Positions 1 through 8,511 are shown, numbered from the stretch's first letter. The stretch is 64,000 nt of DNA from an uncultured Agathobacter sp. (GCA_910587655.1 CAJUND010000014.1:14221-78220); one strand, 5' to 3'. Notes: generated by a model not told the origin, from the letters alone. Program-made: numbers and translations.

Positions 1-1
1 T

Positions 2-709
2 TCTTCCGAAATCATGAAGCGGACAGCAGAATTACAGAACTCCACCCACAATGCTTCTGACAAAACCAGAAATATATACAGTATGGTAAAACAGGAAGCG
101 GAGGCTGCCCTTGAAAAATCAAAGGCTGTGGAAAAAATTAATGAACTCACCGGCGCCATTGATGCCATTTCCTCACAGACAAGCCTGCTTGCACTGAATG
201 CTTCCATTGAGGCAGCGCGTGCAGGCGAAGCAGGAAGGGGATTTGCCGTTGTCGCAACGGAAATCGGCAATCTTGCCAGCCAGACCAGTGAAACAGTCTC
301 TAATATTAATAAAATTGTCGGGGACGTCAACACTGCCGTTGAGGAAATTGCAAAATGCCTGGATGAATCCATGGATTTTATCGGAGAAACGGTTCTGGCG
401 GATTATGCGGAATTTGACAAGGTAAGTGAACAGTACAAAAAAGACGCTTCCGTGGTGGAACAGAATATGGCTGATGTCAACACTGCAATTATTACTCTAT
501 CCGGCAGTATTACAGACATTAAAAAGGCCGTGGATGAAATCGGAACTGCAGTCAGCGAAGCCGGAACCAGCATCACTGAGATTGCCCACAGCACCACGCA
601 TATGGCAGAGCAGACAGGAGAAAATAAAACTGTTGCTGACAGCAGCAAAGAAAATCTTCATATGCTTTCCAGCATTGTGGAACAGTTCAGACTGGGACAG
701 ACAGACTAA
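2..709 (+). CDS. Methyl-accepting chemotaxis protein, C-terminal part (5' end outside window)
   Basis: This is the cytoplasmic signalling domain of a chemoreceptor, which controls CheA through CheW at the receptor tip. The frame is open to the left edge of the window, so the ATG at 14 is internal and the sensor and membrane parts are missing. The conserved hairpin tip is visible at about residues 50-95 (SSQTSLLALNASIEAARAGE, then GRGFAVVA), flanked by heptad-rich coiled coil. The protein ends at FRLGQTD without a CheR-binding pentapeptide. The gene lies 34 bases before the OPT transporter and may be transcribed with it. A second, broken receptor with the same tip lies at 51.4 kb. The family call is secure; the ligand is unknown. 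Confidence 0.93.
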   Translation, partial: SSEIMKRTAELQNSTHNASDKTRNIYSMVKQEAEAALEKSKAVEKINELTGAIDAISSQTSLLALNASIEAARAGEAGRGFAVVATEIGNLASQTSETVSNINKIVGDVNTAVEEIAKCLDESMDFIGETVLADYAEFDKVSEQYKKDASVVEQNMADVNTAIITLSGSITDIKKAVDEIGTAVSEAGTSITEIAHSTTHMAEQTGENKTVADSSKENLHMLSSIVEQFRLGQTD

Positions 710-743
710 AGGCTGAAAAACATTAATTAAGGAGAATAAATTT

Positions 744-2648
744 ATGAAAGAAGAATTTAAACCGTATGTGCCGGCAAATAAAATCACGCCGGAATTTACT
801 CTGACTTCAATTATTATGGGTGTTCTGCTCGCCGTCGTATTTGGTGCAGCCAACGCTTATCTGGGACTGCGGGTCGGAATGACGGTATCCGCCTCAATTC
901 CTGCAGCAGTAATCTCCATGGGTGTCATCCGTGTAATTATGCGAAAGGATTCGGTACTGGAAAGCAATATGGTTCAGACCATCGGCTCTGCCGGGGAATC
1001 CCTGGCTGCCGGAGCAATTTTTACGCTCCCTGTTCTGTTTTTATGGGCAAAGGACGGTATCATGGACGCTCCTGGTCTTGTTACGATTTCCCTGATTGCA
1101 CTCTGCGGCGGTATTTTAGGTGTTTTATTTATGGTCCCGCTGCGCAATGCCCTGATTGTAAAGGAACATGGCGTCCTGCCTTATCCGGAAGGAACCGCCT
1201 GTGCAGAAGTTCTTCTCGCCGGCGAGGAAGGCGGTGCAAGCGCTACAAGTGTATTTGCCGGAATGGGATTTGCCGCACTGTTTAAATTCCTGGTGGACGG
1301 ATTAAAGGTAATTCCGGGTGTAATAGCCGCACCGGTGAAAGCATTAAAAACCGAACTCAGCGCAGAAGTTTATCCAGCCTTAATCGGCGTCGGATATATC
1401 TGCGGTCCGAAAATTTCCTCCTATATGTTTGCCGGAGGTTTACTTGGATGGCTGGTGTTAATTCCTGCAATCGTCATTTTTGGCGGAGAAACGGTTTTAT
1501 ATCCGGGAACGGATCCGATTGCCGCGATGTATGCAAAAGACGGCGCAAATGCCATCTGGGGCAGCTATATCCGCTATATCGGTGCGGGAACAGTTGCTGC
1601 CGGCGGTATTATCAGTCTTATTAAAACACTGCCTATGATTGTTTCCACCTTTGTGGATGCAGTAAAAGGGATGAAAGGCGGTTCCGGCAACGGCAGAATC
1701 CGTACAGAACGGGATCTTGACATGAAGGTTGTCGGTGCAGGAGTTTTAGTTATGATTTTAATGATCTGGCTTCTGCCGCAGATTCCGGTTTCTTTCCTTG
1801 GCGCTGTCCTTATTGTGCTGTTTGGATTTTTCTTCGGTGCCGTTTCGTCCCGTATGGTCGGACTGGTCGGAAGCAGTAATAACCCGGTTTCCGGTATGGC
1901 AATTGCCACTCTTCTGTTTTCAACACTCTGCCTGAAACTGACCGGGGACACGGGCGCGCACGGTATGCAGGGCGCAATCGCCATCGGCTCTGTTATCTGT
2001 ATTATCGCTGCCATGGCAGGCGACACCTCGCAGGATTTAAAGACCGGATATATTCTGGGTGCAACACCGAAACGTCAGCAGATCGGCGAATTAATCGGGG
2101 CTGTCATCTCTGCCTTTACCATCGGCGGGGTATTAATTCTTCTGGACAAGGCATGGGGATTTGGTAATACGGAACTTTCCGCCCCGCAGGCTACTTTAAT
2201 GAAAATGATTATTGAAGGTGTTATGGACGGCAATCTTCCGTGGGGACTGGTATTTATCGGCGTGTTTATTGCTGTTGTAATTGAAATCCTTGGTATTTCT
2301 GTTCTTCCTGTGGCAATCGGTCTTTACCTGCCGCTGGAATTAAGCACCACCATTATGGCAGGAGGCGTTATCCGCTGGTATGTGGACAAAAAATCCTCTG
2401 CAAAGGATAAAGGAAGCGACTCCAGTTCCGGCATTCTCTTCTGTTCCGGTATGATTGCCGGTGAAGGACTGGTCGGTATTCTGCTTGCTATTTTTGCCGT
2501 TATCGGTATTGATTCGGTATTTGACCTGTCAGGCCATCTGAATACCGGAATCTGGGGCGGTGTGATTCTTATGGCTGTGATGATTGGATGTGTATTGAGA
2601 TTCGGGCTTGCAAAAGCAAAAAAGGGTACATCAGATGAAAAGAAATAA
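744..2648 (+). CDS. OPT family oligopeptide transporter
   Basis: A 634-residue integral membrane protein of the OPT (oligopeptide/metal-chelate transporter) family, expected in the cytoplasmic membrane to take up small peptides or related compounds by ion symport. It is hydrophobic almost throughout, with about 14-16 likely membrane segments. It carries the family motif NPVSGM near residue 385, and an early segment FGAANAYLGLRVGMTVSASI typical of bacterial OPT proteins. The length fits the family. The start is supported by AAGGAG eight bases upstream. The PqqD-like gene overlaps its 3' end, implying translational coupling. Substrate cannot be told from sequence. Confidence 0.93.
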   Translation: MKEEFKPYVPANKITPEFTLTSIIMGVLLAVVFGAANAYLGLRVGMTVSASIPAAVISMGVIRVIMRKDSVLESNMVQTIGSAGESLAAGAIFTLPVLFLWAKDGIMDAPGLVTISLIALCGGILGVLFMVPLRNALIVKEHGVLPYPEGTACAEVLLAGEEGGASATSVFAGMGFAALFKFLVDGLKVIPGVIAAPVKALKTELSAEVYPALIGVGYICGPKISSYMFAGGLLGWLVLIPAIVIFGGETVLYPGTDPIAAMYAKDGANAIWGSYIRYIGAGTVAAGGIISLIKTLPMIVSTFVDAVKGMKGGSGNGRIRTERDLDMKVVGAGVLVMILMIWLLPQIPVSFLGAVLIVLFGFFFGAVSSRMVGLVGSSNNPVSGMAIATLLFSTLCLKLTGDTGAHGMQGAIAIGSVICIIAAMAGDTSQDLKTGYILGATPKRQQIGELIGAVISAFTIGGVLILLDKAWGFGNTELSAPQATLMKMIIEGVMDGNLPWGLVFIGVFIAVVIEILGISVLPVAIGLYLPLELSTTIMAGGVIRWYVDKKSSAKDKGSDSSSGILFCSGMIAGEGLVGILLAIFAVIGIDSVFDLSGHLNTGIWGGVILMAVMIGCVLRFGLAKAKKGTSDEKK

Positions 2649-2988
2649 GTCATCCGCTAAAGAAAATTATCTTGATCAGATTCCTGCCTTCAGCGAAAAG
2701 TATTCGTGGAGGCAGGAGGACGACGGTATGGTTACAATTCTTATGGAAAATACGGGAATATTTAACCGTATTTTCCAGAAACTTTTGAAAAAGCCAAAGG
2801 TGTCCTATATTCATCTGGATGAGATGGGAAGTTTTATTCTCCCGCTGGTTGACGGGAAACGGAATATTTATGATATTTCCGTTCTTGTGAAGGAACGGTT
2901 TGGGGAACAGGCGGAGCCTTTGTATGAGCGGCTGGTAAAGTTTATGCAGGTGATGGAGGCGAATGGGTTTGTGGTGATGGAGAATTAA
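2635..2988 (+). CDS. PqqD-like (RiPP recognition element type) protein
   Basis: A small protein of 117 residues whose second half (LDEMGSFILPLVDGKRNIYD, then FGEQAEPLYERLVKF) matches the PqqD fold. In peptide-modifying systems such domains bind leader peptides for radical SAM enzymes. Here no precursor peptide or radical SAM enzyme is adjacent, so it is an orphan. PqqD-like proteins beside OPT transporters are consistent with a peptide-linked role, but that is inference. I chose the ATG at 2635, which overlaps the transporter's end by 14 bases and has GGG nine bases upstream. The longer frame from 2608 starts inside the transporter without a clear ribosome site. Confidence 0.8.
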   Translation: MKRNKSSAKENYLDQIPAFSEKYSWRQEDDGMVTILMENTGIFNRIFQKLLKKPKVSYIHLDEMGSFILPLVDGKRNIYDISVLVKERFGEQAEPLYERLVKFMQVMEANGFVVMEN

Positions 2989-3017
2989 ATAAAAAGAAAG
3001 GGATTTGGCTACAGCAT

Positions 3018-3389
3018 ATGTCACGAAAGAAAATTGGCGAGTTTACAGAAAATGTAACCAAATTACTGGGACTCAATATTCCTGTAGGAACTCCAGTATA
3101 TATAGCAGATTCCAATATTGAACACATGAAATCTTCACATCCGGATGCTTTTTCCAAATATGGAGCGCATTTAGCCTCCATCATCGCAACCCCCGATTAT
3201 GTTGGTAAAAATAAAAAGGACAATTCCATTGAATTTATAAAAGAATATAACGTAAATGGGGATTTTGTCAAAGTTGCTGTCAGGATAAGTTTACAAAACA
3301 CTTATTATGCACGCTCCATGTATATATTAAATCCAAGCCGTGTCCGGAATTTTATATCCAAAGGCACTCTGAAAAAACTTGACAAATAA
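3018..3389 (+). CDS. Small protein resembling PBECR (barnase-EndoU-ColicinE5/D-RelE-like) nuclease domain
   Basis: A 123-residue protein with the pattern of the PBECR-type RNase-fold domains: an HMKSSHPDAF segment near residue 36, IIATPDYVG near residue 56, and a run of beta strands ending with YYARSMYILNPSRVRNFI. Such domains are usually found in phage structural proteins or as toxin modules, but here it stands alone with no visible neighbouring antitoxin. The start ATG at 3018 is 29 bases after the PqqD-like gene; its ribosome site is weak (AAAGGG is about 12-17 bases away), so expression may depend on the upstream operon. The domain call rests on remembered motif patterns and is moderate. 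Confidence 0.55.
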   Translation: MSRKKIGEFTENVTKLLGLNIPVGTPVYIADSNIEHMKSSHPDAFSKYGAHLASIIATPDYVGKNKKDNSIEFIKEYNVNGDFVKVAVRISLQNTYYARSMYILNPSRVRNFISKGTLKKLDK

Positions 3390-3406
3390 AATTTGTATTG
3401 TATAAT
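3379..3406 (+). promoter_or_regulatory. Strong sigma-70-type promoter for the 3.4 kb RNA
   Basis: A consensus -35 TTGACA (3379-3384) and -10 TATAAT (3401-3406) are separated by 16 bases. The -35 overlaps the 3' end of the preceding gene. No protein gene follows on this strand for 2.6 kb, so the promoter appears dedicated to the RNA at 3413-3575. Confidence 0.75.
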
Positions 3407-3412
3407 AAAATT

Positions 3413-3575
3413 ATAAATACATAAACTATACTGAATAGAATCTGAGGACGGAACGGGCAGCCGTCACCCTAGTTGGAGATGTGGGAAATGTCACCCCACC
3501 TGTTTTATTCAGAGTTTAAGGAGCTGTGTACAATCAGAATAGATATATTCTGTTTTATGCAGTTCCTCTTTTTCT
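3413..3575 (+). ncRNA. Candidate free-standing structured small RNA
   Basis: About 160 nucleotides between a consensus promoter and a U-tailed terminator, with no open frame. The closing stem CTGAATA (3431-3437) pairs exactly with TATTCAG (3506-3512). Inside it lie two hairpins: GACGG/CCGTC (3447-3451 with 3461-3465) and GTGGG/CCCAC (3481-3485 with 3495-3499), giving a three-way junction. The 3' end is a long stem, AGGAGCTG (3519-3526) with CAGTTCCT (3560-3567, one G-U pair), holding an inner CAGAATA/TATTCTG pair, followed by CTCTTTTTCT. I compared it with riboswitch, 6S, SRP and ribozyme consensus sequences that I remember and found no match. It is not followed by a gene it could control in cis. 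Confidence 0.6.
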
Positions 3576-3630
3576 AAACCTTGATATTTTTAAACCAGTT
3601 CCCAGTCAAATCCACATCCAGTTTTTCCTG

Positions 3631-3675
3631 AAAAAAGGCGTAAAGCCTTAATCATTTCATAAGACTTTACACCTT
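3631..3675 (-). terminator. Rho-independent terminator of the small ORF at 3.7 kb
   Basis: Read on the minus strand, AGGTGTAAAG pairs with CTTTACGCCT and is followed by six Ts. It ends the transcript of the 61-residue protein gene. Confidence 0.75.
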
Positions 3676-3693
3676 ATATCTGCTCAATCGTTA

Positions 3694-3879
3694 TTATTCT
3701 TTGATTATATCAAGTTCTGTAAGATTAATGCCGCATGCGGTAAGTATTACTTTTAATTCGATATAGCGTCCCTTCATTTCTTTATATGCTGCCGACTCTT
3801 TATCCTGTGTTAAAACCATATACTTTTGTAACCTTGCAAATTCCTCAATATTCTTTTGCAACATTTCTTTTTCAGTCAT
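3694..3879 (-). CDS. Small unrecognised protein, 61 residues
   Basis: A short, charged, mostly helical protein beginning MTEKEMLQKNIEEF and ending TELDIIKE. I do not recognise a family. The ATG at 3879 has AGGTGG five bases upstream, better than the first in-frame codon at 3897. A good terminator follows 20 bases downstream, and the gene stands alone between the structured RNA and the YihY-type gene. The ribosome site, own terminator and absence of a better frame make it a credible gene. Confidence 0.6.
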   Translation of the reverse strand: MTEKEMLQKNIEEFARLQKYMVLTQDKESAAYKEMKGRYIELKVILTACGINLTELDIIKE

Positions 3880-3937
3880 ACAACCACCTGCTTTCACTAA
3901 TCAACTTTGCTGATTGTTACTACTTAATCATAACAGA

Positions 3938-4792
3938 TTATTTCCGGGGTGTAAAGTTCTCCGGTTTAAACAGCAGTTCCCTCTTTTCAATCTCCCGGTT
4001 GATAAATCCCCCGACAAACAGCACATACATACAGCCATACAGCCAGACCATAATCAGGGCGATGGTTGTCATGGTTCCGTAAAAGGAGGAATACCGCGTG
4101 TATTTATTCACATAGATGGAGAAAAAATAGGAAAATCCCATCCAGCCGGCAGCGGCAACCACAGCACCCGGAATCTGGTATTTCAGGCGCTGCCTTTTGT
4201 CCGGAAGCACTGCATACAGAATCAGGAAAAATCCAAACAGTACCGGAATACAGATTAGTATCCGAAAATGCAGCAGATTTTTGAATACCGGAAACTCTCC
4301 CAGAAAATGGGAATAAATATAATTTCCAAATACCATAATACCCAGCAGCAGAAGAAGCGTCAGTGCGAAAACAATACTGTAGAGCATGGAGTACAGATAA
4401 CGTTTCACAATGCCGCGGGTTTCCTTAACATGGTACATGGAGTTCAGTCCCTGCGACAGCGCCACAAATGCTTTCGAGCTTAAATAGACCGCCGTAATGA
4501 TGGAAAACGACAGGCGGCCCCTGCTGCTGCCCTCGTAAATGTCTTTCGCAAAACCGGATAACAGTCCCCAGAAGGATTCCGGAACAATTGTCATTACCCA
4601 GGAAAAAAACTGCTGCTGCGTCAGCGGCGTTAAATCCAGCAGTGCAAAGAAAAACATCATAAACGGAAAAAAGGACAGCATCAGAAAAAATGCGGCCTGA
4701 CCGGAATATGCCTGCAGTCCCGCTTTTTCAAAATCAGTGGATATGTCCTTAATATCTGTTTTGTCCAGACTGGTTATGTTCTTTTTTCTCAT
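3938..4792 (-). CDS. YihY/UPF0761 family inner membrane protein
   Basis: A 284-residue polytopic membrane protein of the YihY (formerly called RNase BN) family. About six membrane segments are visible, with the family feature LQAYSGQAAFFLMLSFFPFM near residues 27-46 and SFYGTMTTIALIMVWLY near the C-terminus. The biochemical role of the family is not settled; the old RNase BN name is a misassignment. Its start overlaps the stop of coaBC by four bases (ATGA), so the two are translationally coupled. Confidence 0.88.
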   Translation of the reverse strand: MRKKNITSLDKTDIKDISTDFEKAGLQAYSGQAAFFLMLSFFPFMMFFFALLDLTPLTQQQFFSWVMTIVPESFWGLLSGFAKDIYEGSSRGRLSFSIITAVYLSSKAFVALSQGLNSMYHVKETRGIVKRYLYSMLYSIVFALTLLLLLGIMVFGNYIYSHFLGEFPVFKNLLHFRILICIPVLFGFFLILYAVLPDKRQRLKYQIPGAVVAAAGWMGFSYFFSIYVNKYTRYSSFYGTMTTIALIMVWLYGCMYVLFVGGFINREIEKRELLFKPENFTPRK

Positions 4793-5991
4793 TTTAACTG
4801 CTCCATTTTATTTAATATTTCATCCACAACTGCGGAAGCCACATCCGCCTTGCTCATAACCGGAAGCTCCTTACAGTCTTCTTTTGTAATCAGCGTTACC
4901 ACATTGGTATCTGTTCCAAATCCTGCCCCCTCTGTTTTCAGATTATTCGCAACTATCATGTCTGCATTCTTTTTTATTAATTTTTTCCTTGAATTTTCCA
5001 GCATGTGTTCCGTTTCCATGGAAAAACCGCAGAGGAACTGCCCCGGCTTTTTGTGCACGCCAAGCCATGCAAGGATATCCGCAGTCCTTTCCAGTTCGAT
5101 GGAAGATGTGCCTTCCTGTTTTTTTATTTTTTCATCCGCCGGATGAGCCGGGGTATAATCCGCTACTGCTGCCGCCTTGATGATAATGTCCTGCGCTTCA
5201 TAATGGTCTTTTACTGCCTTTTCCATGCTGGCAGCAGAAACGACCGGAATGACTTTTACAAACGGCGGCGGAGTAAGCGACACCGGTCCCGTCACCAGGG
5301 TAACTTCTGCTCCGCGGCGCATACAGTTTCCTGCCAGCGCATACCCCATTTTTCCTGTGGAATGATTGGTAATAAAACGGACCGGGTCGATACGCTCGCG
5401 GGTCGGGCCTGCCGTCACAAGGACTTTTTTCCCTGATAAATCCTTTTCGCAGGAAATTTCCCGCAAGATGTATTCCAGGAGTGCTTCCGGTTCCGGCATT
5501 TTTCCCGCCCCGGTATCCCCGCACGCAAGATATCCGCTTGCTGCTTCAATTACTTCATAGCCGTAGCTTTCCAGTTTTCTGATATTGTCCTGCACCACCG
5601 GGTTTTCGTACATATTTGTATTCATGGCAGGGGACAGCAGTTTTTTGCACCTGCAGGCAAGCATGGTTGTTGTCAGCATATCGTCTGCAATCCCGTTTGC
5701 CAGCTTTCCGATGACATTGGCGGTTGCCGGTGCCACCAGAACAATATCCGCGCGTTTTGCCAGCGCCACATGCTCCACACTGTGGTTAAAATTCCGGTCA
5801 AAGGTATCCACCAGGCATTTGTTTCCTGTAAGGGATTCAAAAGTGACCGGGTGAATAAAATTCGTTGCATTTTCTGTCATGATGACAGTAGTGTCTGCAT
5901 GAAGTTTTGCCAGTGCGCTTGCCAGATATGCAGTTTTGTATGCGGCAATACTTCCGGTTACTCCGAGTACTACACATTTTCCTTTTAACAT
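4789..5991 (-). CDS. coaBC: Bifunctional phosphopantothenoylcysteine decarboxylase/phosphopantothenate-cysteine ligase
   Basis: This catalyses two successive steps of coenzyme A synthesis in the cytoplasm: CTP-dependent joining of 4'-phosphopantothenate to cysteine, then FMN-dependent decarboxylation. The N-terminal CoaC half (about residues 1-180) shows GSIAAYK, a conserved His in HSVEHVALA, and the substrate motif SPAMNTNMY. The CoaB half begins near residue 187 (VLVTAGPTRERIDPVRFI, NHSTGKMG). Length (400) is standard. AGGAG lies seven bases before the ATG. The divergent DHH gene starts 107 bases away. Confidence 0.96.
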   Translation of the reverse strand: MLKGKCVVLGVTGSIAAYKTAYLASALAKLHADTTVIMTENATNFIHPVTFESLTGNKCLVDTFDRNFNHSVEHVALAKRADIVLVAPATANVIGKLANGIADDMLTTTMLACRCKKLLSPAMNTNMYENPVVQDNIRKLESYGYEVIEAASGYLACGDTGAGKMPEPEALLEYILREISCEKDLSGKKVLVTAGPTRERIDPVRFITNHSTGKMGYALAGNCMRRGAEVTLVTGPVSLTPPPFVKVIPVVSAASMEKAVKDHYEAQDIIIKAAAVADYTPAHPADEKIKKQEGTSSIELERTADILAWLGVHKKPGQFLCGFSMETEHMLENSRKKLIKKNADMIVANNLKTEGAGFGTDTNVVTLITKEDCKELPVMSKADVASAVVDEILNKMEQLK

Positions 5992-6024
5992 TTCATTTCT
6001 CCTGACTATTTTTCCATAAACCTC

Positions 6025-6054
6025 TTGAAAAGCATTACATAAGTACTATATAAT
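6025..6054 (+). promoter_or_regulatory. Promoter of the DHH phosphoesterase gene
   Basis: TTGAAA (6025-6030) and TATAAT (6049-6054) with an 18-base spacer, 45 bases before the chosen start. Confidence 0.65.
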
Positions 6055-6098
6055 AAAGGAAGAGCTTATGCAAGAAGATGTTATGGAGGAAATTACTG

Positions 6099-7019
6099 AT
6101 GAGACTAATCACACGTTCCGATTTTGACGGACTTGCCTGCGGCGCCCTGTTAAAGGAAGCGGGCATTATTGACAACTGGAAATTTGCCCACCCGAAGGAT
6201 TTACAGGACGGACTTGTTGAAGTAAATGAAAACGACTGTCTTGCCAATGTCCCTTACGTGGAGGGCTGCGGACTCTGGTTCGACCATCATTCCAGTGAGC
6301 ACGAACGCCTTCAGCTTGAAGGAAAATACAAAGGGGAAAGCCGCATTACTCCTTCCTGCGCCCGTATTATCTATGAATATTACGGCGGCCGGGAACGTTT
6401 TCCGCAGTTTGATGATATGATGACTGCAGTTGACAAGGTGGATTCTGGCAATCTTACCATAGACGAAGTGCAAAACCCGAAGGGATGGATTCTGGTTGGT
6501 TATCTGATGGATCCAAGAACCGGCCTCGGACGCTGGCGCAATTTTACAATTTCCAATTACCAGTTAATGGAAAAACTGATTGACGCCTGCCGGACAATGA
6601 CAACCGATGAAATTCTTGCCCTGCCGGATGTTCAGGAACGGATTGAAACATATTTTGAACAGACGGAAAAATTCAGGGAAATGGTAACGGCACATACGAT
6701 TGTGGACGGAAAGCTGATTATTTCCGATTTACGCGGGGTTGACCCGATTTATTCCGGCAACCGTTTTATGATTTACAGCATGTATCCGGAGCAGAATATT
6801 TCTGCCTGGATTGTCAGCGGCCGCGGGGGAAAGGGATGCTCTGCCGCAGTCGGCTACAGCATTTTAAATAAGACTGCAACCCTTGACGTGGGAAGCCTGA
6901 TGCTGAAATACAATGGCGGCGGGCATAAGAAAGTAGGCACCTGCCAGTTTACAGATGAAAACATGGAGACAGAGCTGCCGAAGATGCTAAAGGAACTTAC
7001 AGAGATGGCAAACGCTTAA
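6099..7019 (+). CDS. DHH family phosphoesterase
   Basis: A 306-residue cytoplasmic protein of the DHH/DHHA1 phosphoesterase superfamily (relatives act on oligoribonucleotides, pAp, cyclic dinucleotides or polyphosphate). The metal-site motifs are RSDFDG at residues 5-10 and FDHHSSE near residue 63; the C-terminal DHHA1-like glycine motif is GGGHKKVGTC near residue 283. The first motif has DFDG where many members have DHDA or NxDG, so the exact substrate is uncertain. I chose the ATG at 6099, with GGAGG nine bases upstream, over the in-frame codon at 6078. The gene is monocistronic with a strong terminator. Confidence 0.85.
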   Translation: MRLITRSDFDGLACGALLKEAGIIDNWKFAHPKDLQDGLVEVNENDCLANVPYVEGCGLWFDHHSSEHERLQLEGKYKGESRITPSCARIIYEYYGGRERFPQFDDMMTAVDKVDSGNLTIDEVQNPKGWILVGYLMDPRTGLGRWRNFTISNYQLMEKLIDACRTMTTDEILALPDVQERIETYFEQTEKFREMVTAHTIVDGKLIISDLRGVDPIYSGNRFMIYSMYPEQNISAWIVSGRGGKGCSAAVGYSILNKTATLDVGSLMLKYNGGGHKKVGTCQFTDENMETELPKMLKELTEMANA

Positions 7020-7031
7020 TTTATCATACAA

Positions 7032-7067
7032 AACAGGAGGCCGGATTCCAGCCTCCTGTTTTTATTT
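7032..7067. terminator. Bidirectional terminator between the DHH gene and the anti-sigma gene
   Basis: AACAGGAGGC (7032-7041) pairs perfectly with GCCTCCTGTT (7051-7060), followed by TTTATTTT on the plus strand and, on the minus strand, by a T-containing tract. It can end both convergent transcripts. Confidence 0.85.
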
Positions 7068-7083
7068 TATGTCCCTGCTGTTT

Positions 7084-8376
7084 TCAGTTGGATTCAAGAA
7101 GACTTCCTTTCCGGATTTCCTCCTGCGTCATCTTCCGCAGATAAACCTTTACGGTAATGGTGTCGTCATCTGTCTTTTCTGCCACGCTGGTCTGCTCGTA
7201 GTACGTGTCGTCACCGCCGAATCCCTGTGTCTGTACGGCAGTCCCGTCGATAAAATCCGCATCATAGAAAAAGAGTGTTCCGCTGCATTCCGAGCCGTCA
7301 TCCGCATTTAACTCATATTTCATTTCAAACGGGCATTCCCCGTTTTTGTCCCGCTTTACTTCGGTCGGACCAAGCTTTAACTCGGCATTCTCTATTTTAG
7401 CTTTCCAGTCACCGTTTTTTACGAAATCCACATATTCCTGTGTCTGCTGGACTTCACCATTTTCCTCTTCCCGGGCATCATCCGCACTACCGAATTTCTC
7501 AAACTGCTTTAAGTATTCCTCTGCCTTTGCCCGGTCAGCCTTGGATGCGTCAAGCTGGATTTCAAACAGTGCGTTTACTCCCTTGTAATTTTCGTTTCGT
7601 GAAATCACACCTCCAGTTTCCCCAAACATGTATTTTTCACTGTCATACGCACTCTCCGGTGAATCCATAATCGTTCCATGGCCGCTTACGGTTCCATCTT
7701 CTTTGTAATGGTACTCTTCGGTATTGTAGGTGATGCTGTCGGAAACACATACATAAAGGGAATGGTCTGCAAAGCATTCCAGATTGCTGACACCGTAAAT
7801 CTGGTACTGTACGCCGTCAATCACATCCCAGGCAGCAAAACTGCCTTCTGCATACAGTGGATTTACCCTCAGCGGATCAAACCCCCCGATAAACGGTTTT
7901 ACAGTAAACAGCTGTGCATCCTCTGTATCAGGCATCGGTGTGCCGTCCTCCTTTTCGATGGATACAACAATATAGGTTCCATCAGATTCGCAGTCCGGGT
8001 TCCATTCTGTTTTTTCAAGGCCTTTTCCACTTGTTACACCAAGCAGCGTCACGTTGTAACCGCCTACGGTCTGTGTCTCATTTATTTTGATGGCGTCTTT
8101 TTCTTTAAAGGCTTCTGCCATCTTAGTGTATTCCAGGTTTTCAGCAACTTTATCTGCACTCAGATAACGCACTGCTGCACCTGCCGGTATACCCACTGCC
8201 AGTACGCATGCTGCGGTGACAACTGCTGCCCATGTTTTATTTACTTTCATTGTTTTGTTCTCCTTCCACGTTCCAAGTACCTTCCGCTGCAGGGCAGCGT
8301 CCGGCTCTGTTTTTTGTGTCAGGGCACAGCGTAAGATTTCGTCCATTTCCTTATCTGTTCTCATGTTTTGTACCAT
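7084..8376 (-). CDS. DUF4179-type membrane anti-sigma factor
   Basis: A 430-residue single-pass membrane protein. The cytoplasmic N-terminus (residues 1-47) would hold the sigma factor; one membrane segment lies at about 49-70 (TWAAVVTAACVLAVGIPAGA); the rest is a large extracellular domain of mixed beta type. This is the layout of the DUF4179-containing anti-sigma proteins that follow ECF sigma genes in Clostridia. It lies 127 bases after the sigma gene on the same strand, so the pair is expected to form an extracytoplasmic stress circuit. The start is not certain: ATG at 8376 and ATG at 8364 are both possible and neither has a strong ribosome site. Confidence 0.85.
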   Translation of the reverse strand: MVQNMRTDKEMDEILRCALTQKTEPDAALQRKVLGTWKENKTMKVNKTWAAVVTAACVLAVGIPAGAAVRYLSADKVAENLEYTKMAEAFKEKDAIKINETQTVGGYNVTLLGVTSGKGLEKTEWNPDCESDGTYIVVSIEKEDGTPMPDTEDAQLFTVKPFIGGFDPLRVNPLYAEGSFAAWDVIDGVQYQIYGVSNLECFADHSLYVCVSDSITYNTEEYHYKEDGTVSGHGTIMDSPESAYDSEKYMFGETGGVISRNENYKGVNALFEIQLDASKADRAKAEEYLKQFEKFGSADDAREEENGEVQQTQEYVDFVKNGDWKAKIENAELKLGPTEVKRDKNGECPFEMKYELNADDGSECSGTLFFYDADFIDGTAVQTQGFGGDDTYYEQTSVAEKTDDDTITVKVYLRKMTQEEIRKGSLLESN

Positions 8377-8451
8377 GCCGCAGGCGTGGTGCTATTTGTG
8401 ATATGTCGTATTCCGTCAGGAATATGACCCCGCTTTTCTGCGGCACAAATA

Positions 8452-8511
8452 AAGATTGAAAAATCACCTGCAACCTTTTTCCTTTCTTTCATCCTATTAT
8501 TTTTCAATCTT
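8452..8511 (-). repeat. 13-bp perfect inverted repeat between sigma and anti-sigma genes
   Basis: AAGATTGAAAAAT (8452-8464) and its exact reverse complement (8499-8511) flank a 34-base loop and overlap the stop codon of the sigma gene. In the sigma transcript this would fold into a long hairpin before the anti-sigma gene. The tail after it is only weakly T-rich, so it may be an attenuator or an mRNA stabiliser, not a full terminator. Confidence 0.55.

Noticed and set aside
3440..3466. CTGAGGA followed by a stem, similar to the hammerhead ribozyme CUGANGA core
   Set aside because: The GAAA that must follow stem II is absent, and the surrounding stems fit a simple three-way junction with a terminator instead.
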